Position numbers and translations under genes: made by a program. A stretch of 64,000 nt of DNA from DASRDB01 sp035652815 (GTDB lineage Bacteria > Chloroflexota > Ktedonobacteria > Ktedonobacterales > Ktedonobacteraceae): positions 310,001 through 374,000 of the forward strand of contig DASRDB010000011.1 in NCBI GenBank assembly GCA_035652815.1, written 5' to 3'. Within the stretch, counting starts at the first letter, position 1. Each line of letters opens with the position of its first letter. The notes below the pieces were generated by a model. It had not been told where the DNA came from and ran no database searches. It saw nothing but the letters and a program-made list of their open reading frames with translations. Shown piece after piece: positions 23,508 through 32,664 of the stretch.

Positions 23508-23918
23508 TTATTTTTGGCGCACGATGACGGTACTACGCGCCGTATAAACAGGCTGCTGCTCGCTATCGATACCCACTGTTTCCAGGACAAGAAAGGTCAT
23601 GGGGCCGTTTTTGCCGGAGCGCTCGCGGATGCTTTCTATGCGCACGACGCAGCTTACCTTTTCGCCGATACGCAGTGGGCGGGCGTAGGTGTATTGCTGC
23701 TCGCCGTGAATGAGTTGCATTTTGGAGCCGTCGAGTTCGAGGCCGGGAACACGCACGCGGAAGGTGGTTGGGAAGGTCACGGGGGCGTATTCTATGGGCT
23801 GGCCGCTCTCAAGGGCGGGGTCTTCGGTGGCCTCCATGAATTTTTGGACGGCTTCGCGTGTCACCTCGAAGGTTTCGGGTTCGGAGCTTTTGCCAATCAG
23901 GCTGCTATCGAGAGTCAT
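23508..23918 (-). CDS. MaoC-type dehydratase N-terminal domain protein
   Basis: A 136-residue hot-dog-fold protein of the FAS1-like/MaoC N-terminal type (SSEPETFEVTREAVQKFMEA, PVTFPTTFRVRVPG, LIHGEQQYTYARPLRIGEKV). The segment LIHGEQQYTYARPL is the usual signature of this half-domain. These proteins often pair with a MaoC hydratase domain to hydrate enoyl-CoA; no such partner is adjacent. It is the last gene of the CoA-ligase operon, 35 bases after the Nudix gene. Confidence 0.85.
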   Translation of the reverse strand: MTLDSSLIGKSSEPETFEVTREAVQKFMEATEDPALESGQPIEYAPVTFPTTFRVRVPGLELDGSKMQLIHGEQQYTYARPLRIGEKVSCVVRIESIRERSGKNGPMTFLVLETVGIDSEQQPVYTARSTVIVRQK

Positions 23919-23953
23919 AGTGTGTTCCTCCTTGAGCGCAAATTGCGGTGTGG

Positions 23954-24526
23954 TTAGAGTTTAGCGGTCAGGTAGCCGAGGCGTTCGAGGGCCATGTAGG
24001 CGGGGCCAATCTGGCTCATGACGCAGAAGGTGCCATCGTGAATCATGCGTAGCAGTTCGGCGGGTGTCACCAGGCGAGTTTCGATGACTTCGACGGGATC
24101 GACTTTGGGTGTGCCTGTTTTGCGCACGTTGTGGGCCAGGTACCACCACACTTCGGTACGGGCACCCGTCGGATTGGCGTAGAAGTGGCCGAGCGGCTCG
24201 ATCTGGTCGGGATCGATGCTGTAGCCGGTCTCTTCCATCAGTTCGCGGTGCGCTGTATTGAGAGGGTTGTCCTCGTCTGGATCGATGCCGCCCGCCGGAA
24301 ATTCCACGACCTCCAGGCCGATGCCGTGTTTATATTGATAGTTGACGAGGAAACGCCCGTCTTCGGTGATGGGAACGACACCGACCCAGCCGCGATTTTC
24401 GATGATGTAGTATTCGGAGATGATGGGGCCGCCCGGTACTTCCACTTCCTCGCAGCGCACTTTGAGATAGGGGCTGTCAATGATTTGCCGGTACGAGCGT
24501 GTGATCCAGGGATGATTGTCTGGCAT
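23954..24526 (-). CDS. Nudix hydrolase
   Basis: A 190-residue Nudix protein. The Nudix helix is GGIDPDEDNPLNTAHRELME followed by ETGY, with an insertion of about one residue compared with the consensus. The preceding strand (VVEFPAGG) and the loop (GHFYANPTGARTEVWWYLA) resemble ADP-ribose pyrophosphatases. Its place inside a CoA-ligase/crotonase operon could also suit a CoA-ester pyrophosphatase; that is inference. Start ATG 24526 lies 12 bases after the crotonase stop. Confidence 0.88.
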   Translation of the reverse strand: MPDNHPWITRSYRQIIDSPYLKVRCEEVEVPGGPIISEYYIIENRGWVGVVPITEDGRFLVNYQYKHGIGLEVVEFPAGGIDPDEDNPLNTAHRELMEETGYSIDPDQIEPLGHFYANPTGARTEVWWYLAHNVRKTGTPKVDPVEVIETRLVTPAELLRMIHDGTFCVMSQIGPAYMALERLGYLTAKL

Positions 24527-24538
24527 GATGATTCCTTA

Positions 24539-25207
24539 CTACAGGTTGTTCCAGGTTGGTTTGCGTTTTTCCAGGAAGGCGCGGAGACCTTCGGGCGCGT
24601 CTTTGGTTACCATAGTCTCTTTGAGATAGAGCGCGTTGATGCGTTGCAAGGCTTCCAGGCGCGTACCCTGTTCGCTTGCGCCGAGGCGGACACTGGCTTT
24701 GGCTATCTGGAGCGCAATCGCGCTTTTTTCGCGCAGCATGTGAAGAATGCGCTCCATTTCGCGGTCGAGATTGGCGGTCTGAGTTGACCAGGTGATGTAG
24801 CCGAGGCGAGCGGCATAGGAGCCTTTCAGCGTCTCGGTTTCATTCTCTCCAGTGGAAAGGGTTAGCGTGGCCTCATCGGCGGTTAAGGTCATGTCGGCGG
24901 CGGAGAGCAGCTTGCAGGCGTCGGGAGCAAGCGTATCACGGATGACGGCCAGCACAGGTTGCGTGATAATATAAATGGCCTTCGTCGCTTTCTCGATCTC
25001 TGCTGGCGAAGGGGTTGCGCCTGCGCTATAGGACACGCGCAGTTGCCGGAAATCGAGGACGACTGCTTTGATGCCTCGCGCTGTACTCAAGGTGGCGCAG
25101 GCTGCAACCAGTTCAAGAAGCATGTGCGTGTCCGGGCTGGTCGAAAGGACAATGCGCACAGTTTCGGCCTCGGAGACGACGCGCAGGGTGTGATACGCTT
25201 GCTGCAT
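24539..25207 (-). CDS. Degenerate crotonase (enoyl-CoA hydratase/isomerase family)
   Basis: A 222-residue crotonase-fold protein, shorter than the usual ~260. The first oxyanion region survives as VSYSAGATPSP, and the C-terminal tail DAPEGLRAFLEKRKPTWNNL is typical of the family. The second oxyanion motif, normally a Gly-rich A.GG stretch, reads VIRDTLAPDACKLLSAAD, and the usual catalytic Glu positions are not obvious. It may have changed chemistry or lost it. It lies 3 bases after the CoA ligase stop, so it is co-translated. Confidence 0.75.
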   Translation of the reverse strand: MQQAYHTLRVVSEAETVRIVLSTSPDTHMLLELVAACATLSTARGIKAVVLDFRQLRVSYSAGATPSPAEIEKATKAIYIITQPVLAVIRDTLAPDACKLLSAADMTLTADEATLTLSTGENETETLKGSYAARLGYITWSTQTANLDREMERILHMLREKSAIALQIAKASVRLGASEQGTRLEALQRINALYLKETMVTKDAPEGLRAFLEKRKPTWNNL

Positions 25208-25210
25208 ACG

Positions 25211-26782
25211 CTACTGCTCTCTCAGTTTGAAACGTTGAATCTTGCCCGTCGCGGTCTTGGGCAGTTCTGGTACGAAGTTGATCCAGCGCGGATATTTAAA
25301 CGGGACGAGCCGCTGCTTGACGAAGGTTTTGAGTTCGTCTGCCAGCGCGGGAGACGCTTCGTAGCCCTGTTGAAGCACCACGTAGGCGCGCGGTTTGATT
25401 AACCCATCGGCATCCTTATCGCCAACAACGGCGCATTCCAGGACAGCAGAATGGGCAATCAGCGCGGACTCGACTTCGACGGGCGAGACCCATTGGCCGC
25501 TTACCTTTAGCATATCATCGGAGCGCCCGCAATACCAGAAATAGCCATCGGCATCCTGATAGTACTTGTCGCCGGTATGTATCCAGTGGCCGTTCATGGT
25601 GTCTTTGGTTTTCTCATGCTTGTTCCAGTAGTAGGCCGCGATACTGTCGCCGCGAATGAGCAGGTTGCCAATCTCGCCCTGTGGAACCGCATGCCCGTTT
25701 TCATCCGTAATCAACGCCTCATAGCCAGGAACCAGCTTCCCTGTGCTGCCGGGTCGAATCTCGCCTGGGCGGTTGCTAATAAAGATGTGCAGGATTTCGG
25801 TGCTGCCGATACCATCAAGAATATCGACATGAAATTTATCCTGCCAGCGGCGCAGGATATCGGCGGGCAGCGCTTCACCGGCGGAGACGCAGACGCGCAC
25901 CGAGGAGAAGTCGAAACGTTTCTCAGCATCGGGCAGGGCCAGCATACCGGCATAGAGCGTTGGCACGCCAAAGAAGATGGTCGGGTGATACTGCTGCACC
26001 ACCTGGAACATGTCAGCCGCGACCGGGCGACCAGGATAGTGTACGGCACTCGCGCCAACGCCAAAGGGGAAATAGAGGTTGTTGCCAAGTCCATAGGCAA
26101 AGAAGAGTTTGGCGGCGGAGAAGGTGATGTCATCCTCGCGAATGCCGAGAATGGGTTTAGCGTAGCATTCGGTGCAAAAGGTCATATCGTGATGCAAATG
26201 CACACAGCCCTTTGGGAAACCTGTGCTGCCGGAACTGTAGAGCCAGAAGGCGCTATCATCCTTGCTGGTCTCGGCGGCTTCAAGCGTGGAAGAGGCTTTT
26301 TGCGCCCATTGTTCAAAGTCATGAATGTTGGCCTTCTCGCCACTCTGCTCCAGTCCAACCACGATGGTATGCCGCAGGTATTTGAGTTGTGAGAGGATAG
26401 GCTGCATCTGTTGCCAGATGGGCGCGGAAATGATCATCACGCGGGCGCGGCTATCGTTGAGCATGTAGACATAATCTTCGGGCCGCAAATTAGTATTGAT
26501 CGGAATGGGAACCGCGCCGATTTTCATGCTGCCAAAGAAGGCGGCGGCGAATTCCGGCGAGTCGAGCAGCAGCAGTGCTACGCGCTGCTCCATGTCAAGT
26601 CCCAGGTCAAGCAGGCCATTGCCTACCCGATTCGCCAGTTCGGCAATCTGGGCATAGGTGAAGTTCTTGCCTTCGTAGTAAATAGCGGTCTTGTTCCCGC
26701 GCCCTTCCTGCACATTGCGATCAAGGAAGGCGGTCGCGGCATTAAACTGTTCAGGTACCGTGACTTTTGGAATGGTCAACAT
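25211..26782 (-). CDS. Benzoate-CoA ligase-like acyl-CoA synthetase
   Basis: A 523-residue ANL-superfamily adenylating enzyme that would join an aromatic or fatty acid to CoA at the cost of ATP. The P-loop-like motif is LYSSGSTGFPKG, followed by the adenylation core (GIGSTEILHIFISN, WIHTGDKYY) and the C-terminal lysine motif PKTATGKIQRFKL. Overall layout and the segment FAYGLGNNLYFPFGVGA resemble benzoate-CoA ligases. It heads the operon ligase-crotonase-Nudix-MaoC, which suggests aromatic or acyl-CoA catabolism. The exact substrate is not readable. Confidence 0.85.
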   Translation of the reverse strand: MLTIPKVTVPEQFNAATAFLDRNVQEGRGNKTAIYYEGKNFTYAQIAELANRVGNGLLDLGLDMEQRVALLLLDSPEFAAAFFGSMKIGAVPIPINTNLRPEDYVYMLNDSRARVMIISAPIWQQMQPILSQLKYLRHTIVVGLEQSGEKANIHDFEQWAQKASSTLEAAETSKDDSAFWLYSSGSTGFPKGCVHLHHDMTFCTECYAKPILGIREDDITFSAAKLFFAYGLGNNLYFPFGVGASAVHYPGRPVAADMFQVVQQYHPTIFFGVPTLYAGMLALPDAEKRFDFSSVRVCVSAGEALPADILRRWQDKFHVDILDGIGSTEILHIFISNRPGEIRPGSTGKLVPGYEALITDENGHAVPQGEIGNLLIRGDSIAAYYWNKHEKTKDTMNGHWIHTGDKYYQDADGYFWYCGRSDDMLKVSGQWVSPVEVESALIAHSAVLECAVVGDKDADGLIKPRAYVVLQQGYEASPALADELKTFVKQRLVPFKYPRWINFVPELPKTATGKIQRFKLREQ

Positions 26783-27155
26783 AAGATATACCTCTTTTCT
26801 GCCGGGACGCTAGCATCTCTCCGTTCCCACTGCCTTATTTTATATCATAACTGAGGTGTATGAGAAACTGGTTTTTGGGGGAGGTGGAAGAAAGGAGATT
26901 ATATGTGCTTTGCCAAATAACGAGCAGACAATAATATATTAAGGTTAGTTACATTCAGTGGTAATCCTACGTCACATTAATTGAAGGAACCATTGATTAG
27001 GTTACTGATAATTACCACTTACAGACGTTTATTAAAAGAATAAGTTATAGATAGCTTGTCTCTTGACGAACCTGATATGATGAGATTTTTGGATTACAGG
27101 TGAAATGCTTCGCGTTTTTGAGAACTGACATGCTAGTAGGGAAAGAGCGAGTAAG
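26783..27155. other. AT-rich boundary region upstream of the Type III R-M genes
   Basis: No gene is seen. Base composition changes sharply to AT-rich here. AGTGGTAAT (26957-26965) and ATTACCACT (27011-27019) form an inverted pair 45 bases apart, a possible regulator site. No clear promoter pair was found for the methyltransferase gene. Confidence 0.5.
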
Positions 27156-28823
27156 ATGCCAAAGCTGTATTTCAAGGGTAAGAATCTTATTCAGAATTAT
27201 TATTTAACTGTAAAGTATCATGAACTCATACCTGATGAGGCTGCAAGTCTAACCGGTAAGGTTAGCCTGGATGATAATTTGATAATTCATGGCGATAATA
27301 TGGTTGCCCTCAAAGCCCTACAACCAAATTATGGTGGGCGGGTGAAATGTATTTATATTGATCCTCCCTATAATACAGGTAATGAGAATTGGCGTTACAA
27401 TGATAATGTGAATAGTGAGATGATGCGTCACTGGCTTAAAGAAAATAAGCCTGTCGATCACGAAGATCTGATACGACACGATAAATGGCTCTGTATGATG
27501 ATGCCTCGCTTACAGCTTCTACGTAGGTTGCTTCGAGATGATGGAGTAATTTTTGTCAGCATTGATGATAATGAGGTTCATCATCTACGCATGCTAATGG
27601 ATGAAGTATTTTCTGAGGATAACTATATAGCTACGTTTACCTGGAAAAGAAGAGCCTCATCTGCTTTAGCGCAAAGTATGGTTTCCGTTGATCATGAATA
27701 CGTTGTTGCTTATCATAACGGAGCCTTTGAGCGTTTTCTAGGCACAAAAAAGGATGCTAGAGCTTACTCTAATCCAGATAATGATCCTAATGGCCCCTGG
27801 ACTCTGGGTGATTTAACTGTAGGGATGACGAAAGAACAGCGTCCGAATCAATATTATGACTTGATTGATCCAAAAACTGGGATTCGGTATCCAGCTAATC
27901 CCAAAAGAGTCTGGGCTTTTGTCCCTGAAAGTATGGAGCGGGAAATAGCGGCAGGACGTGTTGTCTTTCCTGATAATCCTATGTCTCGTCCCATGTATAA
28001 GCGTTATTTGAAAAATCTTAAAACTGATATTAATCCAATTTCGACCTGGATACGGGAAGCATCAGAAGCCAAAAAAACAAAAGAGGAAGCTGGTGTTGGA
28101 GAAGTAATCTCTCTCTATTCTGGATTAAATTCGGAGGGTACAAGACTACTCCAAACGATCTTCGAGGAAGAGGCCTTTCCTTATCCTAAGCCTCTTTCTT
28201 TGGTCAAACAATTAATAGGTCAGGTCGCAAAGGATGATGATATAGTCCTTGATTCGTTTGCAGGGTCGGGAACAACGGCACAAGCAGTTTTAGAACTTAA
28301 TGCTGAATATGGAGGAAACCGCCGTTTTATTTTGATCGAAACGGAGGATTATGCGGAACGTTTGACCGCAGAAAGGGTACGTAGGCTCATCCAGGGCATT
28401 CCAGGGGGAAAAGATGATTCTTCTATGAAAAAATTAAATGGTACTTTTAGTTTTTTCCGTTTGGGTAAAGAGCTTGATCTAGCTAGTATTTTATCGGGCG
28501 AATCGATGCCCTCCTATATTGAGCTTGCTCGTTATTTATTTTATACAGCAACGGGAAAGTATTTTGATCCATCTAAAGTCAGGGAGGATGAGTATTATAT
28601 AGGGGAAACTGATGAGTATGCTCTTTTTCTATTGTATAAGCCAGATGTGGAATATCTAAAGAAGACCGCACTCACACTGGATTTAGTGAAATCACTTCCG
28701 CAAGTTGAAGGTAAAACTCGTCTTGTTTTCGCTCCCAGCAAATTCTTGGATAATGACTATTTAGAGTTGTACAACGTAAAGTTTGTCCAGTTGCCTTTTG
28801 AGGTTTTTCGTTATCAAGTTTAG
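27156..28823 (+). CDS. Type III restriction-modification methyltransferase (Mod)
   Basis: A 555-residue DNA N6-adenine methyltransferase of the beta class. The catalytic motif DPPY (residues 69-72, in CIYIDPPYNTG) precedes the SAM-binding motif DSFAGSGTTAQAV (~365-378), and the target-recognition region lies between. VSIDDNEVHHLRMLMDEVF is also typical of Type III Mod proteins. It both protects the host and directs the Res subunit. The Res gene follows after 23 bases. Codon use and base content are AT-rich compared with the surrounding genes, a sign of transfer. Confidence 0.95.
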   Translation: MPKLYFKGKNLIQNYYLTVKYHELIPDEAASLTGKVSLDDNLIIHGDNMVALKALQPNYGGRVKCIYIDPPYNTGNENWRYNDNVNSEMMRHWLKENKPVDHEDLIRHDKWLCMMMPRLQLLRRLLRDDGVIFVSIDDNEVHHLRMLMDEVFSEDNYIATFTWKRRASSALAQSMVSVDHEYVVAYHNGAFERFLGTKKDARAYSNPDNDPNGPWTLGDLTVGMTKEQRPNQYYDLIDPKTGIRYPANPKRVWAFVPESMEREIAAGRVVFPDNPMSRPMYKRYLKNLKTDINPISTWIREASEAKKTKEEAGVGEVISLYSGLNSEGTRLLQTIFEEEAFPYPKPLSLVKQLIGQVAKDDDIVLDSFAGSGTTAQAVLELNAEYGGNRRFILIETEDYAERLTAERVRRLIQGIPGGKDDSSMKKLNGTFSFFRLGKELDLASILSGESMPSYIELARYLFYTATGKYFDPSKVREDEYYIGETDEYALFLLYKPDVEYLKKTALTLDLVKSLPQVEGKTRLVFAPSKFLDNDYLELYNVKFVQLPFEVFRYQV

Positions 28824-28846
28824 AGGCTTTGTAAGGTCGAATATAA

Positions 28847-31327
28847 ATGGAACTAAAAGAGTATCAACAGCAAGCACTAAATCGTTTAAAAGAATATTTA
28901 GATGCATTGGAAGCTGCCTCTATAACAAAGTTACGTCTACAGCAAGAGCATATAGATGTTCATTTTGACGTGTTCGAGCAGGCATGGTTAAAGGCGACAG
29001 GTAAAAAAGATTACAAGGTGCGTAAAAATGGTCTTGGTGAGCCTGTTCCTCAAGTTTGTTTTAAAGTTCCAACGGGTGGTGGCAAGACGCTTTTAGCTAC
29101 TAAAGCTATAGATTTGATTAAAACCCACTATCTCAAAAGGTCTAGTACCTTAGTTTTGTGGATAGTTCCTTCTGAAGCAATTTATAGGCAAACACTCTCT
29201 GCTCTTCGAAACCGAGAACATCCATATAGACAAATCCTGGATAAGACAAGTGGCGGTCGAACTCTCATTTTGGAGAAGACAGACCGATTTACCCCGACTC
29301 AATTACAAGAACACCTGATTGTAATGCTGCTTATGCTGCCTTCTGCTAGTAGGCGGAATAAGGAAACGCTCAGGATGTTTCAAGATACAAGTGGATTTGA
29401 AGATTTCTTTCCGCCAGAAGATGATGTGTTAGCGAATAAAAATCTTGTAGCTCGTGTTCCGAACTTAACATATTATGGAGATATGGGCGGTGCAATCATT
29501 ACTAGCCTGGGAAATACGCTGAGGCTTCTCAAACCAATTATGATTATCGATGAAGGTCATAAAACTTACAGCAACGTTTCACAGGATACTATACGTTCTT
29601 TCAATCCCACCTTTATACTTGAGTTATCTGCTACTCCTACAGAAGCGAGTAATGTGTTATATGTTGTGACTGGTCGTGATTTAAATAGAGAAAATATGAT
29701 AAAACTCGATCTCAATGTTATTAACCTTCCTAGTTTAGATTGGAAAGATACTTTAACGGCTGCAATTAAAAAGCTAAATACTTTACAAGAGAAAGCTGAT
29801 GAATATCGGTTTAATGGCGGTAGGTATATCCGTCCAATTTGCTTAATCCAGGTAGAGCGGACAGGTAGAGATCAACGTGGTGGAAATTTTATTCACGCAG
29901 AAGAGGCAAAAATAGAATTAATTAAGAGAGGTATAGACCCAAGTAGTATAGCTATTAAAAGTAGTGAGAATGATGGTTTAGAGAACGTTGACCTCATGTC
30001 AGAGGATTGTCCTATCCGCTTTATTATTACCAGGCAAGCCTTACAGGAGGGATGGGATTGTCCTTTTGCTTATATACTCACGGTTTTAACTAATCCCAGT
30101 TCTCAAACTGCTATTACTCAGCTCGTTGGAAGAGTTTTACGCCAGCCTTATGCTAAAAAAACACGTATTAAAGAACTAGATGAAAGCTATGTGTTCTGTT
30201 TTAAGCGAAAAGCTCGTGATTTATTAGAAGCAATTAGACGTGGCTTTGATGAAGAAGGATTAAGTGATCTTTCACATCGCGCATTTATTTATGAGGAAGA
30301 TACTTCTGAAGTGGAAGTTCCAATGCGTCCCGAATTTCAAAAATTTGCTGGGAAAATCTATCTTCCTCGTTTTGTTTTTAAAGAAGGTGATGAGATTCGA
30401 TTATTAAGTTATGAGATGGATATACTTAGCCGTGTTGATTGGAGTAAGGTAAATGTTGCTGATTTAGTTTCAGTACCTGGGTTTTTTCCTCAGCAAATTA
30501 CTATATCAAAAGTAAACGTGGCTGAGAGGGTTGAAATTGTTACAGAAGTTGCAGGTGAGACGCAAGATGTCAAATTGCATATTGATCCTACCTTTGTTGC
30601 GCTTCAAATAAGTGATATTGTGTCCAATCCCTGGATGGCTTATCAGATTGCTAAACGTACATTAGATGTAATGATAGCGCAACATGGTTATGAGGCAGTG
30701 GCAACTGATTTAGGGCTAATTATTAACGCTCTCAAGATTCGTTTGATGCGTGAACGTGACGAGCAATGCCGCGCTATTTTCCATGACCTGGTTCAAAAAA
30801 ATACTATCCTTTTTCTGCTCGATATTGGATTTGGCTATATTTTGCCTAACAGCATTAAAGTGAGAAGCACAAGTCGCCATTTGGTTCGAGACAATAATAC
30901 ACCACTTCAAACAAGCTTGTTTGAAGTGGTGCCTGAAGAAGACCTAAACCCTGATGAGCAGGAAGTTGCGGTTTACCTGGATAAACAAGAACAGTTCATT
31001 TTATGGTGGGATCGTAATTTTGCCAGAGTTGAATATTTCGTACAGGGCTGGGAAAAAGAGCGTATTTATCCTGATTTCCTCATTGGAAGGCGTGATCCAA
31101 ATAAGGAAGGGGAATACGATAAGATCCTAGTATTAGAAACAAAAGGGCGTCATTTAGAGAATCCAGAAACTGAATACAAGAGAAGTGTCTTCCAGCTTTG
31201 TAATGAGTTAGCGAAAGAATGGGATACTGAGTTAGAAGATGCTCGTGATAATAAACATGTAGAATTTCACCTAGTATTTCATGATGAAGCAAAAAGCAAG
31301 ATCAACGCTGTAATTCAGCAGCCATAA
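28847..31327 (+). CDS. Type III restriction endonuclease subunit (Res)
   Basis: An 826-residue SF2 helicase-nuclease. The Walker A motif is VPTGGGKTLLA (~73-83), Walker B is DEGH (~235-238) and motif III is LSATPT (~259). A helicase C-terminal motif QLVGRVLRQPY is near 424-434. The C-terminal PD-(D/E)xK nuclease is visible as YPDFLIGRRDP and LVLETKGRH (~738-766). With Mod it would cut unmodified DNA carrying two recognition sites. Both genes look intact, so the system is probably active. Confidence 0.95.
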   Translation: MELKEYQQQALNRLKEYLDALEAASITKLRLQQEHIDVHFDVFEQAWLKATGKKDYKVRKNGLGEPVPQVCFKVPTGGGKTLLATKAIDLIKTHYLKRSSTLVLWIVPSEAIYRQTLSALRNREHPYRQILDKTSGGRTLILEKTDRFTPTQLQEHLIVMLLMLPSASRRNKETLRMFQDTSGFEDFFPPEDDVLANKNLVARVPNLTYYGDMGGAIITSLGNTLRLLKPIMIIDEGHKTYSNVSQDTIRSFNPTFILELSATPTEASNVLYVVTGRDLNRENMIKLDLNVINLPSLDWKDTLTAAIKKLNTLQEKADEYRFNGGRYIRPICLIQVERTGRDQRGGNFIHAEEAKIELIKRGIDPSSIAIKSSENDGLENVDLMSEDCPIRFIITRQALQEGWDCPFAYILTVLTNPSSQTAITQLVGRVLRQPYAKKTRIKELDESYVFCFKRKARDLLEAIRRGFDEEGLSDLSHRAFIYEEDTSEVEVPMRPEFQKFAGKIYLPRFVFKEGDEIRLLSYEMDILSRVDWSKVNVADLVSVPGFFPQQITISKVNVAERVEIVTEVAGETQDVKLHIDPTFVALQISDIVSNPWMAYQIAKRTLDVMIAQHGYEAVATDLGLIINALKIRLMRERDEQCRAIFHDLVQKNTILFLLDIGFGYILPNSIKVRSTSRHLVRDNNTPLQTSLFEVVPEEDLNPDEQEVAVYLDKQEQFILWWDRNFARVEYFVQGWEKERIYPDFLIGRRDPNKEGEYDKILVLETKGRHLENPETEYKRSVFQLCNELAKEWDTELEDARDNKHVEFHLVFHDEAKSKINAVIQQP

Positions 31328-31529
31328 GTAATTTTTATTATTTTCCATCCTTTGTCAGACTTTAATTAAAGAAATCAAATTAAGCGAAGAATATAAAGAC
31401 TCTTTACGCTAAAAAGGCTGATGCCGCCTATCAGGACAGCATCGTTACTCCTTCTACACATGGTAGACAAGCTATATTTTATATAGGCTACTCCGAAAGG
31501 TTATATCATGTCAAGGACTGTACAATTGA

Positions 31530-31814
31530 CTACACAACCTCTATATAATCTTGTAGAATACGAAGCTCTTGATATATCGAGTCTGAGAGTTCTTGTTCAT
31601 GTTTTTGGAGCCAGATCAACTCATCTACAAGCGATTTGCAATAGTTGCTTATTGCAATTTTTTTTGTAGCCCCAAGTTCGTATATATTTGATATGCTGCT
31701 GATAGCAACATAACCATCATTTGTGGGCGTAATCTCAACTAAAAATGGGCGTTTTACAATGACGTTAATGTTTGAGCCAGGAAAACGAGTTATAAGGTGC
31801 TGCTCTTCCGACAT
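31530..31814 (-). CDS. Small protein of unknown function near the R-M genes
   Basis: A 94-residue protein starting MSEEQHLITRFPGSNINVIV. It has a beta-rich N-terminal half with VEITPTNDGYVAISS, loosely like HicB-type folds, and a helical C-terminal half (KSLVDELIWLQKHEQELSDS). No family is assigned. It is convergent with the Res gene, is AT-rich like it, and may have arrived with the R-M genes. Confidence 0.5.
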   Translation of the reverse strand: MSEEQHLITRFPGSNINVIVKRPFLVEITPTNDGYVAISSISNIYELGATKKIAISNYCKSLVDELIWLQKHEQELSDSIYQELRILQDYIEVV

Positions 31815-31906
31815 AAGTTCTCAGCCCCGGTTATTTTTAAAAAACGATGCTTTTACAAGTTTATGATACTATATAACGCATTTGATAGATCAAGATAAAG
31901 CTAACC

Positions 31907-32662
31907 TTATTGCCCACTTCTCACCACACAATACATCAAAAACTCCCGATTCCCCTCTCTGCCATATATCGGCGAATCCGTTACCCCCCGTACCTCAAAC
32001 GGCGTATGTTCCGGTATCCATTTCTGCAAATCTTCTAACACGCGAGCATGCACAGCAGGATCAGTAATAATCCCCGCGCCCCGGTCGGCTTCGGCTTTGC
32101 CTGCCTCGAATTGGGGTTTGACGAGGGCGACAATCCAGGCGGTTGGTTTGAGCAGTGTAACAAGCGGGGGGAGGACGAGGCGTAGGGAGATGAACGAGAC
32201 ATCGATCACGGCGCAATCGATGGGTTCGGGGAGGCTGGTGACATTTCGGATGTTGGTTGATTCCATGACGACGACACGGGGGTCATTGCGTAGTTTCCAG
32301 GCGAGTTGACCCTTGCCTACGTCGAGGGCGTAGACTCGTTTCGCGCCGCGTTGCAGGAGGACGTCAGTGAAGCCGCCGGTTGATGCGCCGACGTCTAGGG
32401 CCACCAGTCCGGTTGGGTCTAAGTGAAAGGTATCGAGGGCTTTTTCGAGTTTGAGGCCACCCCGGCTGACATATTTGAGTTCGTCAGCGGCTCCGGCGAT
32501 GCGACACTCGGCGTCGAGCGATATCTGCATGCCAGGTTTGTCGGCTAGCGCATCGCCGATATAGACCTGACCGGCCATGATGAGGGCGCGGGCGCGTTCC
32601 CGGCTGGGCGCGAGTCCGCGCCGGACAAGCGCGACGTCCAGGCGCTCTTTGTGTGCCGCCAT
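31907..32662 (-). CDS. tlyA: TlyA-family rRNA 2'-O-methyltransferase
   Basis: A 251-residue protein with an N-terminal S4 RNA-binding domain (RLDVALVRRGLAPSRERARA) and a Rossmann methyltransferase domain with LDVGASTGGFTDVLL as the SAM site, then VIDVSFISLRLVLPPL and ALVKPQFEAG. TlyA enzymes methylate cytidines in 16S and 23S rRNA, which affects capreomycin sensitivity; 'haemolysin' is the older name. It begins two bases after the ROK kinase stop and is coupled to it. Confidence 0.93.
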   Translation of the reverse strand: MAAHKERLDVALVRRGLAPSRERARALIMAGQVYIGDALADKPGMQISLDAECRIAGAADELKYVSRGGLKLEKALDTFHLDPTGLVALDVGASTGGFTDVLLQRGAKRVYALDVGKGQLAWKLRNDPRVVVMESTNIRNVTSLPEPIDCAVIDVSFISLRLVLPPLVTLLKPTAWIVALVKPQFEAGKAEADRGAGIITDPAVHARVLEDLQKWIPEHTPFEVRGVTDSPIYGREGNREFLMYCVVRSGQ

Positions 32663-32664
32663 GT

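Noticed and set aside
24131..24787. Plus-strand frame of 218 codons over the Nudix/crotonase junction
   Set aside because: Spans two genes on the opposite strand with recognisable motifs; no ribosome site or domain.
27056..27081. TTGTCT and TATGAT as a promoter for the methyltransferase gene
   Set aside because: Spacer of only 14 bases; no alternative -35 at 16-18 bases.
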